DNA of 64,000 nucleotides from Tiliqua scincoides (lineage: Eukaryota > Chordata > Lepidosauria > Squamata > Scincidae). This document shows, piece by piece, positions 1 to 11,000 of the stretch. Below the pieces are notes generated by a model. The model was not told the origin of the DNA. It saw only the letters and a program-made list of their open reading frames with translations, and searched no databases. The stretch is from positions 76,996,754-77,060,753 of the forward strand of contig NC_089826.1 in the NCBI RefSeq assembly GCF_035046505.1. Direction: 5' to 3'. The translations under genes and the position numbers were made by a program. Position 1 is the first letter of the stretch. Each line of letters starts with the position of its first letter.

Positions 1-32
<32 letters not shown>
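1..32. repeat. (GA)n microsatellite
   Basis: An uninterrupted GA dinucleotide run at the window edge; its true left end is outside. Confidence 0.97.
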
Positions 33-35
<3 letters not shown>

Positions 36-1595
36 TTACCTGAAAATTTTTGCAGTGGTACTGTAGCTATATTAAGAGAAGAAAAAATATAAGCACGTTC
101 ATTCATGTCCTCTGGATAAAAGAAATTGTACATTTAACAAAAGCATATATTTATTCGACCCAAACAACACAGATAATAACATGCAACATGGGGCTCAATG
201 CACAAAAGCTCTCCGCTGATACTACACCCTCCCTAAAGCCTCAGTGTATGGCAGCCAAGTTGGGAACTGTCATGAATAAGTGCATGTTAGGCCTAGGTTA
301 GCATGTGAAGCCTGAACCAAACTAAGTCAGTAACGGAGAAGTTGCTAGCAGTTCTTAGCTGCAAGAATGTGGGTAAATAAAGCTGCAAGAATGTGAGTAA
401 ATAAACAAAAGGATTGTTGTCTCTCCTTTGCTGGCCAGAAAGGACAGATAACAAGAATTACAACCCATTGGAATGTTTAGCACCTTAGTAGACAGAAAGG
501 CGCCTGATCAAGTGTGATGGAGTGCAGCTATGGATCTCCAGTTGGGAGGGGTAAGAACTAGGAGGAGTTAGCAACCAGGCCAAATTCAAGAAGGTTCTGT
601 TCCACAAGGGTCTGATTGGACAGTCTAAATAAGTATGAAGTCACCTCAGTACTATTAGCATAAGAATTATAATAATGAGTGCCCAAGGGGTGTGTCCTGT
701 TTCTTCTTGGACAGAGTTTTGGGTGCAACATCCTGCACGCGTGTGAGCTCCATTGTCTACCATGGGCACCTGGCCTCACAGGTAGCCCTGGAGCTAAAAG
801 AACTACAAGAATAACTGACCCAGGTGAGAGATAGGGATTAATAGAGATAGCCAGCTAGCTTTATTATTTTATTGCTGATATGTTTCTTAGATGTTTATGC
901 CTCTAGCATTTGCTGCCTTACTGTAACCTTATGTAACCTTATGTACTTAATAAACTAAAATATCTTTTACTAAATTGTTTCATTGTCTGTTGGGGACAAG
1001 GGTACAGAATCCTGCCTGGCCCTTCAGCAAGCTACCAAGTGCTCATTGAGGTCTAGTAACTTGAGGACTGAAGCTTTAATTGGAGAAAGTGCTCAGTGCC
1101 TGCAAGGGATAGAATTAAGCCTAGAGGGTCTCAGTGTCCCTAGACTGAGGCACTGGCACATACAGGGTGGTGGCAGTACTACTGAGCCTAGAACTTTGAC
1201 CACCCCAAACCACTCTAAGTTTACGACAGGAACAACATACAGTATAACACATGGGCTGTCCAACCTCTAGTGGTATTGCCCTGTTCCTGGCTAGAAGAAC
1301 AGAAGGCTCACATCAACAGCACAGGGCCACCTTATGATTTATTTACATAAAATATGTGTACTCCAGCTTAGTTAAGATCCTCCAAAAATTCTTAGTAGAA
1401 TCTACGAAGAATCAATATAAGGTAAGATCACAGAATCAACCTAACAATAACAAAAACTGCTCCAGTAATAAAAATGACTTAACTTCTGATGACCTGAAGA
1501 TGCAAAGCAGCCTTGCTTTCCGTACTTCTTATGTTCTGCATTCTGTCACAAGGCCATTACTGAGATGGTCCTAGGACAGAGACCTCAATACTCAC
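33..1595 (-). other. ANAPC4: ANAPC4 intronic sequence, no exon recognised
   Basis: I looked for the next ANAPC4 exon (following ...LPALPKN) on the minus strand and found none with flanking GT-AG. The short ORFs at 983-1270 and 1356-1574 have no recognisable family. Nothing else specific was seen. Confidence 0.5.
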
Positions 1596-1670
1596 TTCTT
1601 TGGCAGCGCAGGTAGTTTGGGAAGAAGCAGGTTCGACTCATCCTCAGCATTATAAAATGAAGCGAGAATA
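1596..1670 (-). CDS. ANAPC4: ANAPC4 fourth coding exon
   Basis: The acceptor TTTCTTTCAG precedes 1670 and the donor GTGAGT follows 1596. It encodes ILASFYNAEDESNLLLPKLP and ends two bases into a codon. Confidence 0.92.
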
Positions 1671-4099
1671 CTGAAAGAAAAGAACATCAGGCTTGTCAGC
1701 TTTGCTTCCAGAGAGGCCAAGCCAAAAACAAGTCTACACTTTTCAAAGAGCAACAGGTAGCAAATCAGATCTAAAGTGTTGTCTATGTTCTAAGTTTGGT
1801 TTTCCTTTTTAAATAAATACACCTTCTTCTTTCACAAAGGCAATATATAAAGTTGATACAAGTAAAACATCAGAATGCCGGATGCAAGGGAGGGCACCAG
1901 GATGGAGGTCTCCTGTTGTCTTCTATGGTCCCTGAGGCATCTGGTGGGCCACTCTGAGATACAGGAGGCTGGACTAGATCGACTTTTGGCCAGATCCAGC
2001 CGGGCTTTTCTTATGTTCTAATATAACAGGTGGGAATTGTAACAGAGTTGAGCAACAATAAACTACACTAGCCGCCCTGTATTCGTGCTTTGGGGTATCT
2101 GCAGTGGTAGCTGGGACCCATCCCCCATGGATATGGGGGGAGGCCTATATTTCCTGCATTGTTGGTTCACTTCCATATGGTAAAGCTGAGGTTCCAAGTT
2201 TTGATTAAGCACAGCACCTTGATTTTTAAATAGTTTAGTTTTCTTTTAAACACACAACAAATTTTGGGAATTTTGAAAGGCTGCAGAATGAAAGCAGAAG
2301 GTAGAAAGAGCTACTTCCCAGAATGCACTGATAGCTACTGAGAGTGTTCCTGCCTGATGACTGGGAGGCCATTCTTTGCACAGGCCAGCAGACTAGTGGC
2401 CACCCACAAACCTATGGCAAGGTGTCTCAAACTTACCCATTTTCTTCTGTTACTTCCATCCAGTGCATATACGTGATAGGGGCATCAACTGAGAAAGAGT
2501 GCAAACTCTCTGGTTTCTCTACATCACACAGAATAACTCTTTTCGTATCAGCGAGTCCAAAAGCCAAAACTAGAGAAAAGACAAGAATAAAACAATAGAT
2601 AAGGCACAGAAAGACAGACTTTTCCATATGTGGTAACTACCAAAAGGATCAGCCATTGTAAACAATAGAAACACTATATTTCAGAGTTTGAAATGTCTCT
2701 GGGCTGCAAATCAGCTACTGCTTTAAATACACTAAGCGAAACTTCATTTTCAAGAGACAGACAAACTGGAATTCCTGGATGACACAATCCTTAAGGTTGC
2801 AATCCTAAACACACTGACCTATGAATAAGGCCTACTGAACACAGTAGGGCTTACTTCCAAGTAAACATGCATCGGACTGGACTGGACTGGACTGCACTTA
2901 GGCTGCAGTCCTAACCATACTTTCCTGAGAGTAAGCCCCATGGAACAAAATATGACTTACTTCTGAGCAGACCTGGTTAGGATTGTGCCCTTAATTAGTT
3001 ATTTCATATTGCAGTGTAAAGGGGCATTTGTTAACATTACTTTTGCCATCTGGTCTCCAAGCGAGGGCCGTCACTTCTTTCCCTGTGCCTTCACTAGGCG
3101 GCAAACTCCACACTCGCTGAAAGTTTGCAAGGCGATGAAGTAAAACCTGGAAAGACACGTTGGAAGTGATGACAGAAACACTAAGAACTTATTATCTACT
3201 GAGAAAACAAGCATAAGAGCACAGAAGACACGACAGCAATTGTATGGAACACTACAAGAAACTAAGTTCTGTCTAGTAAGCATCTAGTATTTTATTTTTA
3301 TTTTTCACATGCTTATATCGCCCTTCCTCTAAGGAGCTCAGGGCGGTATACATAGTTCTTCCCCCTCCTTTTGTCCTCACAATATAACCCTGTGACGCTG
3401 AGAGATTGGCCCAAAGTCAGCCAGAAAACTTCATTGCTGAGCGGGGATTTGAACCTGGATCTCATATTGCCAGCTGGACAAGCCCTAAGCATGATGTATT
3501 GCTTTTAACACGGCCTAGAGAAAAATGAGATGCACACACAATAAAGCCCAAATACAAGATAAAACTTCTGTTCTTTGAATTTGTGGTACTATTTATTGTC
3601 AAGAACTTAAGGGTTTTAATACCGCAAATGTTACCAAATACTTTTTGAATTGTTCCTCATTTAAACACTCGGTCAAATCATTTCCCACAGTGATATAACT
3701 CCATCTTTGTTTTAGTGGACCAACATTAGTTTGATGAATAATAGTTTTTAATTTGGACTGTCACTTGATTAAAACAATCTTAGCTAACTAATAATAGGTG
3801 TTCTGATCCATTATATCTGCAATGTGGAAAAAAACAATCACGATGAAAAAAACAGCTCTGATTTATTCATAGAACCAGTTTTTGTCATAAACCAAAGAGG
3901 TTTATCTTGCAAAGAAACCTCACTCAAGGTTTTTATGCTGCCTAGAATTACTGAACATCACTCTCTATAGTACCCACGACATCCTTCTTACCTCTCCAAC
4001 TTTATTAGCAAGCGCGATCAGATCTCGCTTAGGAGACCAGGCCATAAAAATAACTTCTTGAGGAAGTTGCTTCTCTCCAACCTGCCGGAATGCAGGCAT
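1596..4099 (-). CDS. ANAPC4: ANAPC4, anaphase-promoting complex subunit 4 (N-terminal four coding exons, partial)
   Basis: Four exons join in frame (4099-3992, 3146-3041, 2569-2437, 1670-1596) to give 140 residues that start MPAFRQVGEKQLPQE and include ADTKRVILCDVEKPESLHSF and ASFYNAEDESNLLLPKLP. I recognise these as the N-terminus of ANAPC4, the scaffold subunit of the APC/C ubiquitin ligase platform, whose N-terminal half is a WD40 beta-propeller. The start at 4099 is chosen because it has a good context (GCAGCCATG), and the in-frame upstream sequence through the likely 5' UTR exon reaches a TAG without another ATG. Compared with human (remembered, not aligned here) the first few residues differ and the protein starts about 7 residues later. 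All splice sites are GT-AG. The gene continues beyond the left edge; no fifth coding exon was found in 1-1595. Confidence 0.93.
1872..2022 (+). repeat. CR1 LINE 3'-end fragment
   Basis: The sequence matches the 3' end shared by the other CR1 copies in this window (GGGCCACTCTGAGATACAGG ... TTCTTATGTTCT), in plus orientation. It is 5'-truncated to about 150 bp and lies in an ANAPC4 intron. Confidence 0.85.
2437..2569 (-). CDS. ANAPC4: ANAPC4 third coding exon
   Basis: The acceptor TTTTCTCTAG precedes 2569 and the donor GTAAGT follows 2437. It encodes LAFGLADTKR, CDVEKPESLHSF and YMHWMEVTEENG. The phase fits exons on both sides. Confidence 0.94.
2797..2876. repeat. Fold-back MITE, TGCAATCCTA family
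   Basis: An imperfect palindrome of about 80 bp whose arms carry GCAATCCTA and GTAAGcCC/GGGCTTAC-type motifs. The family recurs throughout the window. Confidence 0.7.
2902..2990. repeat. Fold-back MITE, TGCAATCCTA family
   Basis: A second copy adjacent to the first. It starts GCTGCAGTCCTAACC and ends GGTTAGGATTGTGCCC, so its ends pair with each other. Confidence 0.75.
3041..3146 (-). CDS. ANAPC4: ANAPC4 second coding exon
   Basis: The acceptor TTTCCAG precedes 3146 and the donor GTAATG follows 3041. It encodes VLLHRLANFQRVWSLPPSEG and on to AWRPDGK, the WD40 blade region, and ends one base into a codon. Confidence 0.92.
3285..3480 (-). repeat. CORE-SINE (MIR-like)
   Basis: Read on the minus strand it carries a tRNA-like box B (GGTTCAAATCC), a core resembling MIR (GTGAGGACAAAAGG region), and a tail GCGATATAAGCATG followed by A-rich sequence. 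It is closely related to the copy at 5706-5907. Confidence 0.75.
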
Positions 4100-4117
4100 G
4101 GCTGCAGCAGGGGCTCC
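3992..4117 (-). CDS. ANAPC4: ANAPC4 first coding exon
   Basis: The exon has an acceptor TTTTAG before 4117, 18 nt of 5' UTR, ATG at 4099-4097, 36 codons, and the donor GAG|GTAAGA at 3991-3990. The encoded piece ends WSPKRDLIALANKVGE and the exon ends in phase 0. Confidence 0.9.
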
Positions 4118-4553
4118 CTAAAACCAAAGGAAATGGGTGTCATTTGGGAGACAGCGGGTGTCACCTTCCACATTAAGTACTGGCTTTATTTAAAAGAAAG
4201 CAAGCAAAATCCTGTCTACAGACTGACAACTGATGCTGAGTTTCAAAAACAAAAACATAACAAAATTTAAGAATTGCTAGGAAACCTGCAAGCAAAACAA
4301 AAGTTAGAAATCTGTTGACTTCAGATAGCCTAAAAATGAGTCTGGTGATAGGGCCACTAACTTGTTTTGGTTCTTCTGGCAGGGCATCTCCACTTTTAAT
4401 AACAGAATAAAGTTCAACAGAGATGAAGCTCTGCCCCAATCAAAGTGTTGAATGATTTGGGAGTCTTGATCATAGTAACAAGTAGCCAGGGACACATACT
4501 CACTGGTGATTGTGGGATTTTTTTTTTCCTGATAGCTGGGAAACTACCTAACC

Positions 4554-4903
4554 CAGTGTTTCTCAAACTGTGGGTCGGGACCCACAAGCCAATTTCAGGT
4601 GGGTCCCATTCATTTCAATATATTATTTTTAATATAGTAGACTTGATGCTACCATGGTATGTGACTGCATTTGGGGAAATATTACAGACCTGTACTTTTA
4701 ACAAGCTACTATGTACATTCTTTTAAAAATGATAGTAAATGGGACTTACTCCTGGGTAAGTGTGGGTAGGATTGCAGCCCAGGACTGTTAAAAATTTTCC
4801 TTCTTGAGGATGTCACTTCCGGTCATGACATCACTTCTGGTGGGTCCTGGCAGATTCTCATTCTAAAAAGTGGGTCCCAGTGCTAAATGTGTGAGAACCA
4901 CTG
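4554..4903. mobile_element. Non-autonomous hAT element (family with TIR CAGTGTTTCTCAAAC)
   Basis: The ends are inverted (CAGTGTTTCTCAAACTG ... GTGAGAACCACTG) and flanked by an exact 8-bp target duplication ACCTAACC (4546-4553 and 4904-4911), the hAT hallmark. It has no coding capacity. A related copy is at 20146-20473. Confidence 0.9.
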
Positions 4904-5705
4904 ACCTAACCAATCTGACAGAAGGGACGGAGAAACAGTTTGGGCCCAAATTTGAAGCTTGTACTGGGAGTCAAAGACAGTAAGACATACAGAGAATTTC
5001 AACCACTTGCATTTCCAACTAGGTATTTGCATATAAGAGTGTTTTTGCTTCCACTACCCTCTGTTGTGCATTTGTAGACAGAGCAGATATTACTAAAACC
5101 ACCAGCAGACCCCCATAAAAGGGAATCAAAGTTAGTGCCTGCAAACAGGTTGCTAGGACCAAGCCCCTGCTCTAGGCCTCATGTCACCCCCCACCTGCCC
5201 CCTCTGATGATTCAGTGGGACTATTGCTGCCACTGGTCCTGAGGGTTCACAGGTCAGCCTGGCCAGGTGAACATGGGCTCATAGTCAGCAGTCCATCTCC
5301 AACACCATCCCTGCCTTCAGTGCTGCATCTGAAACTTCTCACTGCTTGGACAGGCGCAGTGGTTCCCAAAGTTTTTAGCGTCGGATCCACCTAAAAAAAA
5401 AGCTTTACCAATCACTCAAGGCTGTGGCTATAAAGTTTATTTGGCCATAGTGCTCCCTTCAAGTACCACATTGTTTAACCAATGATGCACATAGTCTAAT
5501 CTAATTGTCTAGTCGAATTGTCAGTTTTGTGACCCACCAAAAATTGGGTCAAGACCTACAGGTGGGCCACAGACCCACAGTTTTAGCAAGCACCTCTCAT
5601 TGCCAGCATCTGCCAAGTCCTACTGTCAAGTATTGCTTAAAAGCACAGACCCTTCTGTTCCTTTTTAAGGTATTCTCACTCTCCTGTTGAAATTTCAAAG
5701 ATGTT

Positions 5706-5907
5706 TATTTTTTTTTTTAATTTTTCACATATTTATACCACTCTTCCTCCAAGCTCAGAGTGGTATACATGGTTCCTTCCATCCTTTCTGTCCTCACAAC
5801 AACCCTGTGAGGTAGGCAAGGATGAGAGACACTGACTGGCCCAAGGCCTCCCAGGAAGCTTCGCAGCTGAGCAGGGACTTGAACCTGGATCTTCCAAGTC
5901 TAAGCCC
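5706..5907 (-). repeat. CORE-SINE (MIR-like)
   Basis: It has the same structure as the copy at 3285-3480: the minus strand contains GGTTCAAGTCC and TTGTTGTGAGGAC, and ends in an A-rich tail (T-run at 5707 on the plus strand). Confidence 0.78.
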
Positions 5908-6229
5908 AGCTCCCAAACAGGCACCCATCCTGGCTCCCTTGACATATGATTTCTGGCTGCTCTTCTGAGCCTTCAGCAACTGCAGACCAGCCAGGGGAAG
6001 CTTTGCAACCCCTGCATCTGGACACTGGGAGAGCTGCACCAGTGGACCTCCAGCCTGCACCCCTTGGGAAGCACCAGCACCTGGCCAGAGTGGGAAGGGG
6101 GCCAGCTCCCCTTGCGCCTCTCCTTCTCCTAAGGCTGCCAGGTCCGAGGCGCTTTTTCCTGGGAGTAAGCCCCACTGAACAGAGTGGGGCTTCCTTCTGA
6201 GCAGGCACATGCCTAGCATGGTGCTGCTG

Positions 6230-6560
6230 GGAGCCTTTCCCAGCCCAGCTCCCTCCACCGCCTGGCGCCGGCTTCTCCCAGCAGCTCCTTACCCGGGACG
6301 ATCCTCTCCTCCCACCCGGCCAGCAGCAGCAGCGCTAGACCCGCCTTCAGCCTCTCCGGCTTCCGGAGGCGGACACGCTTCCCTCCGCATCTCCATTGGT
6401 CTCTGGCAGGCGCACGTGTGCGCGGGGAGGCGGCGCAGGCGCTCCCTCCAAAGACCGCACAGGGCAAGCAGTGGCGGGGGGCCTCCCCCCGGGGCATCGG
6501 GGCTGGCAGGTGCATCGCAGCGCCCTCCTGCCAGCTTCCCGCGCCTCCCCAGGTTCCCAC
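6230..6560 (-). promoter_or_regulatory. ANAPC4: CpG island, probable ANAPC4 promoter and 5' UTR exon
   Basis: This GC- and CpG-rich patch lies 2.1 kb upstream of the ANAPC4 coding start. It has an inverted CCAAT (ATTGG, 6395-6399), an E-box CACGTG within a GCGCAC...GCGC context (6410-6423) and GC-rich repeats. A consensus donor on the minus strand (CCCGG|GTAAGG, exon end at 6293) can splice to the acceptor at 4118. The transcription start is not determined. ORFs of 118-154 codons on both strands here are GC-rich chance frames. Confidence 0.6.
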
Positions 6561-6599
6561 TCTAGGCTGGCAGCCAGCCCCATTGACTGCATTTGTTGC

Positions 6600-7840
6600 T
6601 TCTGGGCGCCTTCCCAAGGGCAGATGGGTGGGGGGCAAAAGAGGGCAGGGGGACAGCCACAATAGTCTTTGGAGCTCAGGGCTACTAGGCTTCTCGATGC
6701 AGAGCCCAGGTCTACCTGATCATGCAGCACTGGCAGCTAGATATGGAAAACCAAACACACTCCTCTCTAAAATCTTTGAAACACAGAAAATTGATTGCAG
6801 AAAATGAGCATCCTTGCGTTTAGGCTCACACCGGAATGGACCAAAATGAACTTCCACAGAAGCTGTAGCCCCACAGCTGGGCCCCTGAGCTTCTAGACAC
6901 TCCTCTGTGGTTATGGGATCCACAAGACAAAGAGCTACTGTGGCAGGCCAGTTTCCTCCCAGATTCGGCAATGTGTTAAGGAAGGTCATGGATGCTTTCC
7001 TGAGCCTGGTGTGCATGGCTTGCAGCAGCAGTTAACACTGTGTGCACATAGTTGTCCCAGCATTATGCACTGGCAGAGAGTTCAGGTGAGACAGGAAAAT
7101 ATCAGGTCCCAGGAACTTTGGCTCCTGGGCCCCCTTTCGGATCCTGCACCTGGGTACAAATTACCCTCTTTACCCCCTTCTCCTAGGCTTTGCTGCTTTG
7201 TGAAATTTTTTGTTGAAAAGTGGTATAATAATAATAATAATAATAAACCACCCTATAAATGTCTAACCACACCCTTTTGGAGCAATTCTTTATACCCAAC
7301 CTACAGCCCAATCCTAAACTTCCCAGCGCCCACTGGGGCAGTAGCATCAAAGTGGCTACTGCTGTGTCCAGTGGGCTCTGGGAAGCTGCCAGGAGTTTCC
7401 TCAGGGGAAGCCCCAAGCCCCGCAGTGAGGTTTCTTAAGTCTGCGCTCGCTATTTCGCGCAGACTTTTTAGCCCAACACAGAGTTCAGGAACTGGTGGAG
7501 CAGAGCTCCCCTAGTCCCATCCCCCTCCCACTCCAGTTTCTCCCCTACCCCACCCTCCTTCCCCCCCCCACCCCCAGAGGTTGCACTGCCAGCCAGTGGT
7601 TTCATTTACCCCCAGCAGCGGTATGTCCACCTCCTGCTGGTATTGGGTCCAGCCCCTGACTGGCATGGGCCCAACGCCAGTGCTCCCTGATCTTCCAGTG
7701 CCATAAACATGCTTTACAGCACATTTATAGCACCCAGCACCAGCACTAGAGCTCAGCACTGGTGTTAGGGGCCCAATCCTGAACACTCCCATTTCCTTAT
7801 CCCAGCAGATGAAAGAACACAATGAAGGCAATAGAAAAAG
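6600..7840. other. Intergenic spacer between ANAPC4 promoter and ZCCHC4 3' end
   Basis: No gene is visible. The stretch holds an (AAT)n tract (7228-7246) and GC-rich, MITE-like sequence at about 7300-7790 that shares motifs (ATAAACATGCT, GGGCCCAATCC) with 33384-33983. Confidence 0.5.
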
Positions 7841-7844
7841 ATTT

Positions 7845-7850
7845 TTTAAT
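7845..7850 (-). terminator. ZCCHC4: Possible ZCCHC4 polyadenylation signal (ATTAAA)
   Basis: An ATTAAA on the minus strand about 107 nt past the stop codon. No canonical AATAAA was seen in the first 150 nt, so the true site could lie further downstream. Confidence 0.35.
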
Positions 7851-7956
7851 ATACAGTATATAAAGCATTATTCAATTAAATTTTTGTACTCTGTTAAATA
7901 GTATACACTATCACTATTACACTAATACACTATTTTATAATTTTTTATATAATGCA

Positions 7957-8065
7957 CTACTTCTTTCTCTTTTTTTGCCGTGCCCTTCTAGTCTTCTTTC
8001 CACTGGTTATTTTCATAACGTTTGCATTTATCAAGTTGTTTTTCTGCGACGGCCTTTTACCACCT
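7957..8065 (-). CDS. ZCCHC4: ZCCHC4 exon 13 (basic tail and stop)
   Basis: The acceptor is TATTTTGCAG. It encodes a basic tail ending [17 protein letters not shown] and a TAG stop. Lys/Arg-rich C-termini are typical of this family. Confidence 0.92.
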
Positions 8066-11000
8066 CTGCAAAATAAGAGAAAAACACCAGTTGCTGCATT
8101 CCACTCCCCAAAACACAGAACATAAAAACTATACTAAACAATCAGTAGCTCCAGAACCTGGGGGGGAAAAAATGCTGTAGCGCATGCAATTTTGGAACAT
8201 TGGGAGGGTGAAAGTTTACATCTTCTCTGACCTGTTTAGAAGGGGTATGTGGAATCTGTCCCTTACTTATGAATGTTTGTCTCTTCGCGCATGCTTCACA
8301 TTTTCAGGACATATATCCATGTCATATATATGTTCACCCATGGACATATATCAATGTACATTAGTGATTTAATTTTACAGCATGTTCTTCTTACAAAAGC
8401 TGGAGGAAAGCTGTGGCAGGGACACACACACAGTAGCACTCTTCAAGTAGCTGATGGGCTGTTGAATAGAAGAGGGCAAAGATTTGTTTCTGCTGCTGCA
8501 GAGAGTGAGACCAGATTCAATGGGCTAAAGATGCAGGAGGGGCGGTTTTGGTTGAGTATCAGGAAAAAAATAAATAATAAGAGTGGTTTGAGAATGCAAC
8601 TGATTGCCAAGGGAAGTGGTGGGTTCTTTGCTGGAGGTCTTTAAGCAGAAGCTGAACAGGCACCTTTTCTTGCTTCAAGATGGGGATTAGACTAGATGAC
8701 TCTGAAGACCGAACACTGAAAAGCACAGAGCAGAAGTAGTGCCCAGATCTGAAATATTATTGTGCAAGGCATACATAAATGGACACTGCATTTTAGAAGA
8801 AAAGTGCTATATAGAATGACAAGGGATGAACTCAAAGTGCTAGACTTTTGCAGGTCCAACATTGGCTAATATGTTATTTCTTTGGAACACTTTTATTTAT
8901 AAAAGAAACTACGCAGTTTTCACTTTGGAAATGGAAAAACACACAACATTTGCAATATCCCTAGCCAGTGCGGGACCCACGCCTCCAAATTATTCATGAA
9001 AAAGCAGCCCATTTGCTAATTCTTGAGAGAGGCAGCCAAATGTGCCACACGAGAAACTTACTTGCACACTCTCCTAACCACACGCAGTTCAGGACAGGTG
9101 GTGCGTTTATGGTCTGCAGCGCCACAAACAAAACATCCTGTTTCAGCATTTGTACAAGAGTGGCCTGGAAGCGCACAGCGATCACAAACGCTGCAGTGAA
9201 TCCAAGCTACAAAACAAGTGCATAATTTAGAGTTCTGAAAAGGGCAACAATGAAACCACATTTAGTGTTCTTATCTGGAAGGAATTTTAAGCACTAGAAA
9301 ATGGTAGTCCAACATGTGGCCCATGGGCTACATATGGCCTGCAAGGCCCTTTTGGCACCCCCTGAAAGCCTGGCTGCATCCCCCCCACCTTCTCCCACCT
9401 CAGCGGCCTTTTAGTCTCCCTGCCATGCCATTCCAGCTTCTCCTTTGGAGGCAGAGGACCAGGAGCACTGCAGCAGGGAGATCAAAAAGCCCCCTGCACC
9501 CACCTCCACCTCTTGCGTCAGAGCCTGCTGAATTACTTCGGCAGGTCAGAACGCAAGCGTAACTGGCGCTGACATCATTGTGTCACCGCCAATTACTTCC
9601 GAGTTGGCACTGACGGGGGTCATGCAAAGGTCACCACCCGCCCGGTTGTCCAAAGTTGGGACCACCATGCACTAGAGGAACTAATTAAAAAGGTATGTAA
9701 ACCTAGGGATCATTCTTTTCTGCTACCAAATATACCCAAGAGGAAACAATGCTCCAGTTTTTGCCAATTGATTTGTAAAGTTTTAAAACTACGGCTAAGA
9801 ATTTTTCAACTTATCCTGCACGTCCAAGGGGACTCAGTTTCTTGTGCCACAACTCCTCTTCCCCCCATATGCTACATATGCTCCAAACCACTTTTGGAAA
9901 CAAGTAAGTTGTGATAATATGTGAGAGGAGTCTGTTCTTTAAAAGGATTTTTGGGCAAGCCTAAGCTCTTGGGTGCTTTGAAAGCACTTTGGATCCCAGT
10001 CTATCTTATTTGATCCTCTGGTGAGATGGCAGACCAATGAAAAAATATGATTATCTCTCTCTCTTTTTTAAACCAGGCCTCTGAGTTCTTCATGCAAAAC
10101 TAGGCTTCTATAAAACTGCTTCCATGTTGGAGCCATCATGGTCAGAAACACATCTATTTCTTCTTTCTCTGGAATGACTATCAGAAGATTTAATTCCAAT
10201 TTAGGGCTCAACTCACACCTGCTCTGCACTGGAAAGCAGAGGTCTCTGGGGTGCTGTGCAGAAATGTCTCCTTTCTCTCATTCCAGCCAATCATAAGCAT
10301 CCTTTGAATCAAGACACTATGGTACTGTACTATTCAATGACTGTTGCCACGAACAATAAGAAAAGGGAAACACTTCTGGTGGTGAGGTGGAAGAGCACAG
10401 GAGCCTATTCTCTGGTTAAGTGGTCTCTTGCTAGAACTCCTACTGCCTATAATGGAGCAGGCAGAGACCATGGTAGTACACGGAAGAACTTTTGTGAACG
10501 GCACTCATAACCTGTCCATGTGTCATCAATGGGATTTTTCTTTCTTTTTTTTCTTAATGGAATTTTCCTCTTAATAAAATGTTACCAATTTTACAATGGG
10601 TAACCAAAATCAGATTAGCCTTTTTCTTTTCTAACAGAAGAATTTCACTTGCAAAGGCAGTTTGTTTTGAGACAATGAAAATTGTTGTCTCAATGACTAG
10701 CAAAACACACAAACATAATTCTCGTCTTAATTGCAATCTGCATTGTAAAAATGTGATTTGCTTTTTTAAAAAAATACTTACATGGTTTTACACATTTTTT
10801 GCAAAGAAAACAGTGTGTCCATCGCCTCCCATCCTATTTTAGAAAAAAAAAGCTGGATGTACACATTAAATAAAATTTAAATCATAATTAGTTATCTAAT
10901 TTTTTGCTACATTGACTCTGCATTAATCTCAACTTTTTAGCATCGGTCTCTTTTTATATTGCAACATTTTTGTACACATTTGTTTGTTTTGAACTTTGAA

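Larger units (their letters stand above)
4118..6292 (-). other. ANAPC4: Probable ANAPC4 intron 1 (5' UTR intron)
   Basis: No coding exon is visible. The stretch holds a hAT element (4554-4903), remnants of a second hAT-like element (about 5358-5590) and a CORE-SINE (5706-5907). A fold-back MITE fragment lies near 6157-6205. The intron assignment depends on the predicted 5' UTR exon near 6.3 kb. Confidence 0.5.

Noticed and set aside
5794-6258. 154-codon minus-strand ORF near the ANAPC4 CpG island
   Set aside because: It runs through a CORE-SINE and MITE sequence into GC-rich DNA, where stop codons are rare. The composition explains it.
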